From the NCBI RefSeq assembly GCF_000292345.1, contig NZ_ALOU01000091.1, positions 1-64,000 of the forward strand: a stretch of 64,000 nucleotides of DNA, given 5' to 3'. Source of the DNA: Cupriavidus sp. BIS7 (lineage in GTDB: Bacteria > Pseudomonadota > Gammaproteobacteria > Burkholderiales > Burkholderiaceae). Positions 58,166 through 64,000 of the stretch are shown here, one piece after another. The translations under genes and the position numbers were made by a program. Within the stretch, counting starts at the first letter, position 1; each line of letters opens with the position of its first letter. A model generated the notes under the pieces. It was given only the letters and a program-made list of their open reading frames with translations, did no database searches and had not been told where the DNA came from.

Positions 58166-58198
58166 AAAAAAATAGCCCGCTGCAAAGGGCAGGCGGGC
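58166..58198 (-). terminator. terminator of the sia operon
   Basis: GCCCGC / GCGGGC stem with a 12-nt loop. On the minus strand it is followed by TATTTTTTT. It lies 135 bp beyond the siaD stop. Confidence 0.75.
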
Positions 58199-58332
58199 CG
58201 GGATCAAGAATCGTGGGGTCAGTCACGACAGGGCTATTGTCTTCAAATGTATTGTCGGTTGTCTTCCCTACGGAAGAGGGAGTTCGCTCAATTCAAACAG
58301 GAGGCGGCACGTGAACCGGGCCGGTATTCGGG

Positions 58333-59088
58333 TCAGGCCAGAAAGGCCCGCCGCACGATATTCCGACCGCTGCGTTTGGCGTCGTAGAGTGCCTCGTCGG
58401 CGCGTCCATACGCGTGTTCGAATGCGCGTCCCTGTGGGGACCAGCTCACGCCGAAGCTGGCTGTGACTTGCCGGTTGACGGGGGCAGGGAAGCGGTATTG
58501 CGAGATGGCCTGGCGCATTTTTTCGGCGAGGTCCACGGCCTCGTCGATCGTGAAGCCGGGCAGCAGCGCGGCAAATTCCTCGCCGCCCACGCGGCCGATC
58601 GCGCCTTCCGCATGGACCGCATCCTTCAGGCAGGCCGTGACGCCGCAGATCACCGCGTCGCCTGCGGGATGACCAAAATCGTCGTTCAGGCGCTTGAAAT
58701 AGTCGATGTCCAGAACGATCAAGGCCAGGTTGCCACGTGCCAGCGCGGCCGTGGCGAGATCGATGACCGCGCCGCGGTTCAGCGCGCCTGACAGTGTGTC
58801 GTGCGTGGCGCGGTATTCCAGTTCCTGGGCCAGTTCCTGCAGCCGGTGATTGAGCCGGTTCATCTCCAGCTCCTCGCGGTCGCTGCGCCGTATCAGCCGG
58901 CGCGTCTCGCGCATCAGCCGTTCGTAGTAGCTGATGAGCTGGCCGAGCGTATGGCGATAGGCGTCCTCCCCTGCGTCGACATCGCAGAACACGGACCGGG
59001 CGTGGGCCAGTACGCTGTTCTCCGATTCGAACAGGTCGGGTTCGGGCACGGCGGCAACGGTGGCAACGGTGGCGAGAGGCGGATTCAA
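58333..59088 (-). CDS. siaD: diguanylate cyclase SiaD
   Basis: Soluble diguanylate cyclase (251 aa). N-terminal helical/coiled-coil region (residues ~30-95), then GGDEF domain with HDTLSGALNRGAV, VLDIDYFKRLNDDFGHPAGD and active-site RVGGEEF. The position of the I-site before the active site reads H-A-E-G instead of RxxD, so product inhibition there looks lost. In the Sia system SiaC binds and activates SiaD. The start is a TTG that overlaps the siaC stop (TTGA), implying coupling. Confidence 0.88.
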   Translation of the reverse strand: MNPPLATVATVAAVPEPDLFESENSVLAHARSVFCDVDAGEDAYRHTLGQLISYYERLMRETRRLIRRSDREELEMNRLNHRLQELAQELEYRATHDTLSGALNRGAVIDLATAALARGNLALIVLDIDYFKRLNDDFGHPAGDAVICGVTACLKDAVHAEGAIGRVGGEEFAALLPGFTIDEAVDLAEKMRQAISQYRFPAPVNRQVTASFGVSWSPQGRAFEHAYGRADEALYDAKRSGRNIVRRAFLA

Positions 59089-59474
59089 CTGCTGATGGTC
59101 ACTTCGTCAACAAAATCGATGGCGGGAAAGTCGGCGTGCAGGTCCTGTCCGAACTCCAGGATCGTGTCGTCGTCTTCGTCGTGGAACCAGTGCAGGCGAA
59201 TGTGATTGCCGCGTTCGGCTGCCTCGTTGAGGGCATCGAACATGGTGAACAGCATCTTGGTGCTGGAACTGTTGAAGTACGTCAGCGCCACGTTGACCGT
59301 GACGGCCGCGTTCTGGCTGGCGGTCAGGTACTGGCGCAGGCGGGCGATGGCCTCGCCGTAGAACACGGCGGCATTCTCGGGGTAGGACTCGCCCTTGAGC
59401 GAAAGTAGGTGCCGCTCGAAATCGAAGCTCAATTCTGGCGAGCTTGGCGTGGCGGCGATGAACAGGTTTTCCAT
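59085..59474 (-). CDS. siaC: SiaC-like (DUF1987) partner-switch protein
   Basis: SiaC family protein (129 aa). Typical sequence: MENLFIAATPSSPELSFDFE, ISGESYPENAAVFY-type segment (here LKGESYPENAAVFYGE), then ALTYFNSSSTKMLFTMFDAL. The Ser/Thr of the NSSSTK stretch (residues 69-72) is the likely phosphorylation site, matching Thr68 of Pseudomonas aeruginosa SiaC. Unphosphorylated SiaC activates SiaD; SiaB phosphorylates it and SiaA removes the phosphate. ATG 59474 starts at MENLF. Confidence 0.9.
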   Translation of the reverse strand: MENLFIAATPSSPELSFDFERHLLSLKGESYPENAAVFYGEAIARLRQYLTASQNAAVTVNVALTYFNSSSTKMLFTMFDALNEAAERGNHIRLHWFHDEDDDTILEFGQDLHADFPAIDFVDEVTISS

Positions 59475-59496
59475 GGCTGGTTCTTTCCGACGTGAC

Positions 59497-60096
59497 TCAG
59501 ATGGTGGCGACGAGCTGGAACATCGTCGAGACTGGATCGGAGTCGATCGGCTGAAAGTTGTACTCCAGGGGCGCACTGGCATCGCGCGCCATCGTCAGGA
59601 AGCCAAGCCCGGCTCCCTTGCTGCCCTCCGGCACTTCCGCACGAAGGGTTTCCTTGTAGGCGCGCTTGATCTCGTCGAGCGTCATGGTGCGAACGCGTTC
59701 CAGCGTGCCGCGCAGCTGTTCCACGCGCGCGGTGGACACCGGGTTCGAGCACATCAGGCGGTAGTGCTCGTCGATCATGCTGATGCATACCGAGCCATGC
59801 CGCAGGTGCCCCTCGGCCTGCGATGACGATGTCAGCGAATCCGACGAGTAGTGCACGATGTTCTGCGCCATCTCCACGAACGACGAGAACAGCCTGCGGC
59901 GCGTGGCGCCGTCCACGCCGCTGACAGTAAGCTGCAGGCGCACCGCGTCGGACATGGCGGCGATGATGTTCTGCGAAAAATAGCCGACGTAGTAGAAGAT
60001 CACGTTGCGTTCCCGAGCCATCGCGAAGAACGGCTCATATTCCTTGTCAATCGATACTGCGGATAGTGCGGATAGTGCGGATAGTGCGGCGGTCAT
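59497..60096 (-). CDS. siaB: SiaB-like (DUF6272) protein kinase
   Basis: SiaB family kinase (199 aa) of the GHKL-like type that phosphorylates SiaC. It has EMAQNIVHYSS (the N-box-like helix) near residue 75-85 and GSKGAGLGFLTMARDA (the G-box-like motif) near residue 158-172. The first 12 residues, ALSALSALS, come from a short 9-bp tandem repeat (about 60053-60090), so the N-terminal length may vary between strains. It lies 22 bp before siaC. Confidence 0.88.
   Translation of the reverse strand: MTAALSALSALSAVSIDKEYEPFFAMARERNVIFYYVGYFSQNIIAAMSDAVRLQLTVSGVDGATRRRLFSSFVEMAQNIVHYSSDSLTSSSQAEGHLRHGSVCISMIDEHYRLMCSNPVSTARVEQLRGTLERVRTMTLDEIKRAYKETLRAEVPEGSKGAGLGFLTMARDASAPLEYNFQPIDSDPVSTMFQLVATI
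60053..60090. repeat. 9-bp tandem repeat at the siaB start
   Basis: GCGGATAGT is repeated about three and a half times and encodes Ala-Leu-Ser repeats directly after the siaB start codon. Confidence 0.85.
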
Positions 60097-60130
60097 GTGC
60101 TGGTGAGTGGGGCGATGGCGTACCGTGACG

Positions 60131-61318
60131 TCACGGTGCGCGGAAACAGAAGAAGGTCAGGTCATCACGACGGCGCTGCGAGCCCTGCCAGGTGCGGTGC
60201 GCATCCTGCACGGACTGGCTGACCTGTGCCGCCGATGCATTGCGGCTGGCGCGGATGGCTTCGCACATGCGGCGCTTGCCGAACGCGATTTCCTTCGGGC
60301 CGCCGATCTGGTCGACCAGGCCGTCAGTGGTGACGAACACGAGCGTGCCGGTCTGTGTCGGCACGACGATGTTCTGCCACGTGTACGCCATGTCGGTGTC
60401 GACGTAGCCGACGCCCATGCGCGCGCCATTGATCATGGTGCCGTCTGTTTCGTCGCCGCCCTGGCCGGGCTGCAGCACGAACAGCGACGACTTCGCGCCC
60501 GCAAAGGTCAGTTGGCGCGTGGCGTTGTCGAACCAGAAGAACGCGGCGTCCATGCCGTCGTCCGATTCCGAGGCATTGGGCGATCGGTGCGGCTCGCGGT
60601 CGTTCTGGCCGAGCATCTGCTTGATGCCGCGGTTCACGGCCATCAGCAGCGCGCCCGGATCGCGCGGGCCAAGCTGCTCGATGCCCTGCGTCAGCAGCGA
60701 CGACGCAATCAGCGTCATGAATGCGCCCGGCACGCCGTGGCCCGTGCAATCGGCCAGCGCGGCAAACCAGCCGTCCTCGAACGCGGCGAAGTGGTAGAAG
60801 TCGCCGCCCACCACGTCGCGCGGTTCCCAGACAAGTGCGGCATCAGGCAGTGTGGCGGCCAGCGTTTCGCGCGAGGTACGCAGCATCGCGCGCTGGATCG
60901 TGCTGGCGTAGTCGATGCTGTGCATGATCTGGCGATTGCGCTCGGCCTGCATGTCGGCCACCACGCGCATCAGTTGCAGACCCTGGCCAAGTCCGATGAA
61001 CTGGCCGTCGCGCGCGATGATGAAACCGTCCGCCAGCGCCTTTTCGCCGTACTCCACGGTGCGGAAGGTCAGGGCGTCGATGCTCATGGCCGCGTCCACG
61101 ATCAGCGGTTCCTTGTCCATGAACGCGATGCAGCTCTTGCGGTTGTAGAGCTCGCGATGGTAGGGCTTGCTCATCTGCGACAGGAAGATCGACCGGTTGA
61201 TCAGGCCGATCGGCCGGCCATGCTCGGTGACGGGCAGGCAGGCCAGGTCGCGGTGCGAGGCGAAGACTTCCAGCACGTCCTGGTTCGTCTGGTCAGTGGT
61301 GACCGATGGCGTCGGCAT
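60131..61318 (-). CDS. siaA: SiaA-like PP2C phosphatase with cytosolic CBS-like input domain
   Basis: SpoIIE/PP2C phosphatase (395 aa). The C-terminal half holds DVVGGDFYHF, ADCTGHGVPGAFMT, VFVTTDGLVDQ and RRDDLTFFCFR, the metal-binding aspartates. The N-terminal ~130 residues contain no membrane helix; they show two V-xx-G-xx-IGLI / FI-A-DGQFIGLG patterns like a CBS pair. P. aeruginosa SiaA has a periplasmic sensor and HAMP domain instead. It dephosphorylates SiaC and so turns SiaD on. ATG 61318 has a GAGGA site. First gene of siaA-B-C-D. Confidence 0.87.
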   Translation of the reverse strand: MPTPSVTTDQTNQDVLEVFASHRDLACLPVTEHGRPIGLINRSIFLSQMSKPYHRELYNRKSCIAFMDKEPLIVDAAMSIDALTFRTVEYGEKALADGFIIARDGQFIGLGQGLQLMRVVADMQAERNRQIMHSIDYASTIQRAMLRTSRETLAATLPDAALVWEPRDVVGGDFYHFAAFEDGWFAALADCTGHGVPGAFMTLIASSLLTQGIEQLGPRDPGALLMAVNRGIKQMLGQNDREPHRSPNASESDDGMDAAFFWFDNATRQLTFAGAKSSLFVLQPGQGGDETDGTMINGARMGVGYVDTDMAYTWQNIVVPTQTGTLVFVTTDGLVDQIGGPKEIAFGKRRMCEAIRASRNASAAQVSQSVQDAHRTWQGSQRRRDDLTFFCFRAP

Positions 61319-61515
61319 TGCCAGATCCTCGGCACATGGCTGCCGGAAGCGCGGGCGGGCAGCGGAAGGATCAACCAGTACGCCGGGCATGACGGATGGG
61401 ACACGTGGGTGGAAAGTGGCCCGAGTCTAGGCAAGCTTTATGTCGAATCCGTGACGCTCTGACTTGAGAGGCAAAGGTTTGAGCCCCACTCGCGAGGGGT
61501 GGCGGGCGCAGGGTT

Positions 61516-61719
61516 TCAGGCCTGTTTTGCAGTATCCACGTCCGTGCTCAGTCCCATCATCCGTGCCAGCAGCGGCCAGCGCTGCGCGGCGGCTCTGGTT
61601 TCCACCTCGCCCTGCTGGTCGAAGTAATGCCGGGCGTCAAATCCATCGACATGTTGTGCCAGCGCATCGATGTCGCTGTATGCGGTGGCGGCCTTGCGGG
61701 AGCCGATGGGTTTGCTCAT
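61516..61719 (-). CDS. bcsR: BcsR-like cellulose biosynthesis protein
   Basis: A small protein (67 aa) whose C-terminal AAAQRWPLLARMMG matches the RWPLLAEF motif of BcsR, which with BcsQ helps assemble and stabilise the cellulose synthase. The ATG overlaps the bcsG stop (ATGA). Confidence 0.75.
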   Translation of the reverse strand: MSKPIGSRKAATAYSDIDALAQHVDGFDARHYFDQQGEVETRAAAQRWPLLARMMGLSTDVDTAKQA

Positions 61720-63278
61720 TGCTGCTCCACCCATTCGCCGTCCGGCGTGTGGATCACATAACCGTTGGTGCGCTTCATCGTCAGGGTGTCTTCGTTCTCA
61801 CCGACCATCTGGGTTTGCGGCAGGTCCTCGGCGTAGTGGGACAGCGCCGGCGCACCCTGGCGGAACGGGCTGTCCGCAACGAGGTTGAACAGCAGTTGCG
61901 AAAGCCCCAGGAAGCTCATCGGTGCGTCGATGATCACCGGCTCAGGCGTTGCCGTGGTGGGCAGCCCCACCAGCTTCACGCCCACCGGGATGTGGATGAT
62001 CTTGGGCGTGGGAATTTCGCGCAGACCCGAAATCTGGTTCTTGTCGCCGCGCAGCGCCGCGCCGTGCTCGGGCACGAAGATCAATACGGCCTTGCGGCCG
62101 GACTTGTCGATCGTGTCGATGATCCGGTCCACGTCGTCTAGCAGCGCCTTCAGCCGCAGCGGGTATGACTCGATGCTGGTCAGCCGCTTGCCGGGCAGGC
62201 GGTTGCCGTCGTGCAGCGTGACGGTGTTGTAGTAGAGCGCCACGGGACTCTTGTCCTGTGCCAGGCGCTGCTTGTACCAGTGGTCGAACGTATCGAAGTC
62301 GCCCAGCACGGGGGAATCGTCAAACGCGCGCATGGCCACCGGCACGCCGCTGGTGGATTCCATCTTGATGCCCGGAATGCCGATCTCGTTTTCCACGTAG
62401 GTGCGGAAGTTGTCGAAGCGGCCGTCGTGGTTCATCAGGATGTGCGGCGTGAAGCCGGCCTGCGCCAGGTCGGCGAACATGTGGCATTCGGCCGGCGCGG
62501 GGTCGTACAGGTCCTTGTGCGGCTGCTGGCCGCAAGACGCGCGCAGCAGCCGGATGGCCGCCGGGCCGCTGTAGCTGGCGGCCGAGCTGAAATTCTTGAG
62601 CAGGAAGTCGAAGCGCGACAGCAGCGGGTGGTTGAGGCTCTTGGCCGCGTCGAGGTCGTCCCACGACAACGAGCAGATATGCAGCACGATGATGTCGAAC
62701 TGGGCATCGGGCGTGGCGGTCAGCGGCTCTGCGTTGGCTGATCGTTGCGCCTCCTGCTTGCGGAACGCAGCGAGGATCGCATCGTAGTCATTGGTTGCGT
62801 TGATGTCGGCACGCGTCGAATCGGCAGCCTGGTTGCCCGCCTGCCTGGCGTTGGCGCCCGGTATGCTGATACCCAGGCCAAACCAGAACGGTGCCGCGAT
62901 CAGCGCAATCAGTACGAGCGTGGTAGTGCGGACCCAGCGGTTGATCATCAGGTAGGCCAGTATCGTCACGATCACGGCCACTACCATCTGCACCGATACG
63001 ACCCGCTGGAACAGCTCCACCAGGTAAGCTGGCGTAAAGGCCTGGATGTTCGAGAACTGCGAGATCACGCGTTCGAACGGCGGCAGCACCGATTCGCGCC
63101 AGGCCAGTGCCGCGCCGATGCAAATGGCCAGCACCTGCCGCAGCACGGTCAGGATGCGCGACTCCATCGGCACCACCAGCAGCAGCGCGAAGACCAGGTT
63201 CAGGATCCATATCGGATGCATCTGCCCGGTATGGAACAGGTAGAGCTTGGCGAGGAAGTAGAGGTTCCAGAGTCCCAT
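61716..63278 (-). CDS. bcsG: cellulose phosphoethanolamine transferase BcsG
   Basis: BcsG (520 aa) transfers phosphoethanolamine from phosphatidylethanolamine to cellulose in the periplasm. Four or five N-terminal membrane helices (residues ~10-150), then an alkaline-phosphatase-fold domain: IVLHICSLSWDDL, the nucleophile region SYSGPAAIRLLRASCGQQ, LMNHDGRFDNF, and VPEHGAALRGDKNQI. It lies 27 bp after the bcsA stop. Confidence 0.95.
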   Translation of the reverse strand: MGLWNLYFLAKLYLFHTGQMHPIWILNLVFALLLVVPMESRILTVLRQVLAICIGAALAWRESVLPPFERVISQFSNIQAFTPAYLVELFQRVVSVQMVVAVIVTILAYLMINRWVRTTTLVLIALIAAPFWFGLGISIPGANARQAGNQAADSTRADINATNDYDAILAAFRKQEAQRSANAEPLTATPDAQFDIIVLHICSLSWDDLDAAKSLNHPLLSRFDFLLKNFSSAASYSGPAAIRLLRASCGQQPHKDLYDPAPAECHMFADLAQAGFTPHILMNHDGRFDNFRTYVENEIGIPGIKMESTSGVPVAMRAFDDSPVLGDFDTFDHWYKQRLAQDKSPVALYYNTVTLHDGNRLPGKRLTSIESYPLRLKALLDDVDRIIDTIDKSGRKAVLIFVPEHGAALRGDKNQISGLREIPTPKIIHIPVGVKLVGLPTTATPEPVIIDAPMSFLGLSQLLFNLVADSPFRQGAPALSHYAEDLPQTQMVGENEDTLTMKRTNGYVIHTPDGEWVEQQ

Positions 63279-63304
63279 GGGGTCTCGCTAACGGTTCGGG
63301 GCGA

Positions 63305-64000
63305 TCAGGGCATGCGCGACCGGCGCCGCGCAATGACCAGTTCGACTGCGTCCATGAAGGCGTCGTAGAGCCGCAGCAGGCCCTGGTAGCCCATCTCGAT
63401 GACTTCCTTGAGGCTGCGCAGCGGCGCGTCGGCGCGCTCGTCGTCGAGCCAGTCGATCCATGCATCGGCGCGGCCGAACGTGCACTGGATCAGTTGCGTC
63501 TCTCGTTCCATGGTCAGGTCGTCCATGCGCACGCCAAGGTGCCGGTTGACGTTGCGCGTGACCACCGCCGGGAAGTGGTAGGTCCGCGTGCCGCGCGACA
63601 GGCATACCCCCAGGTGTTCGCCTTCTTCCAGCGGCACGTCGATCGGCAGCACCACGCCCAGGCCGCCCATCGAGTAGTTTTCGGTCTTGCAGGCCAGCGT
63701 GCGGCCATCGGGCAACAGCAGCGTGGCCGGCACCCGCATCGGGATGCGATGCGATACGCGCACCTGCCGTGCTTCGCGCGCCACGCCCACCGCCGCGCCG
63801 AGCATGATCAGGTTGAACAGCGCCCACCCCATGTTCATCAGCACCGTGGCGGGCTCCTGGGTTTCCGCGAACAACAGGCGTACCACACCAATGCCAAGGC
63901 CGATCACGTTGAGCGCCAGCAGCACCAGGTAGGGCTTGGAGATGGTCCAGTCCAGGTAGTCGTCGGCGATCTGGCCGCCCTTGGCGGTCACGTTGAACTT
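63305..64000 (-). CDS. bcsA: cellulose synthase catalytic subunit, C-terminal part (gene continues beyond window)
   Basis: The last 231 residues of BcsA. The first visible residues are KFNVTAKGG, the gating-loop motif of the family. Two membrane helices follow, then a PilZ domain (residues ~80-180 of the fragment: RQVRVSHRIPMRVPATLLL and NYSMGGLGV). PilZ binds c-di-GMP to open the active site. The canonical RxxxR is represented by R-Q-V-R-V-S-H-R. The gene runs off the right edge. Confidence 0.93.
   Translation of the reverse strand, partial: KFNVTAKGGQIADDYLDWTISKPYLVLLALNVIGLGIGVVRLLFAETQEPATVLMNMGWALFNLIMLGAAVGVAREARQVRVSHRIPMRVPATLLLPDGRTLACKTENYSMGGLGVVLPIDVPLEEGEHLGVCLSRGTRTYHFPAVVTRNVNRHLGVRMDDLTMERETQLIQCTFGRADAWIDWLDDERADAPLRSLKEVIEMGYQGLLRLYDAFMDAVELVIARRRSRMP

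Noticed and set aside
58300..58400. small plus-strand gene starting GTG at 58312 behind GGAGG
   Set aside because: It would run antisense through the siaD 3' end, giving an Arg-rich peptide of no recognisable type. The good ribosome-site match is likely chance.
61319..61515. terminator between bcsR and siaA
   Set aside because: A short imperfect GC hairpin near 61475-61500 lacks a T-run. It is not strong enough to call, so cotranscription of bcs and sia stays open.

Overview
The window (about 64-65% GC) is chromosomal DNA of a beta-proteobacterium of the Burkholderiaceae, most likely Cupriavidus or a close Ralstonia relative. The grounds are the EarP/EF-P pair with an arginine at EF-P position 32, the uvrC-pgsA-tRNA-Gly-tRNA-Cys order, the hemP/tonB-exbB-exbD iron-uptake block, the one-operon GlgE/TreS/TreYZ glucan-trehalose cluster, and protein sequences typical of that family throughout. 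No species can be named from the sequence alone.

Layout. 1-1.3 kb: 3' part of an IS4-type insertion sequence beside efp. 1.3-6.7 kb: housekeeping block efp, earP, uvrC, pgsA, two identical tRNA-Gly(GCC) genes and tRNA-Cys(GCA). 7.1-10.4 kb: Kef-type antiporter, then a divergent LysR regulator / YeiH-type exporter pair. 10.6-11.5 kb: three small leftward genes with short tandem repeats. 11.6-32.1 kb: an unbroken 20-kb leftward operon glgE, treS-mak fusion, glgB, glgX, malQ, glgP, treZ, treY, mostly with overlapping or nearly touching genes. It encodes a full trehalose to alpha-glucan to trehalose circuit with no glgA, glgC or otsAB in the window. 32.2-33.5 kb: a 7-copy 13-bp tandem repeat and a tRNA-Leu(UAA) gene interrupted in its anticodon by a 227-nt group I intron, then a small secreted Tyr/Pro/His-rich protein. 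33.7-37 kb: GlcG/HbpS-like protein, hemP, and tonB-exbB-exbD, with two Fur-box-like sites. 37.2-47.5 kb: a tandem AAA+ ATPase, murI, a REP/BIME-like palindrome, class I fumarase, an EamA transporter, acetyl-CoA synthetase and a sodium:solute symporter.

47.6-55.4 kb is the accessory region. A tRNA-Ser(GGA) gene has its last 21 bp duplicated 127 bp downstream, the usual scar of site-specific integration. Beyond it lies a very large gene (about 2087 residues) with an N-terminal PD-(D/E)XK (Cap4/DUF4297-like) nuclease signature, a STAND P-loop NTPase core and a long helical C-terminal sensor-like part, overlapped by a small partner gene. This architecture matches Avs-type anti-phage NTPases and is the best candidate for an undescribed defence system here. 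A broken GGDEF fragment marks the far side.

55.7-58.1 kb: membrane diguanylate cyclase, a 47-residue membrane peptide and a dienelactone-hydrolase-like lipoprotein. 58.3-64 kb (leftward): end of a cellulose operon (bcsA C-terminus cut by the window edge, bcsG, bcsR) followed by a SiaA-SiaB-SiaC-SiaD partner-switch module whose output is a diguanylate cyclase. This suggests that c-di-GMP made locally by SiaD feeds the PilZ domain of BcsA.
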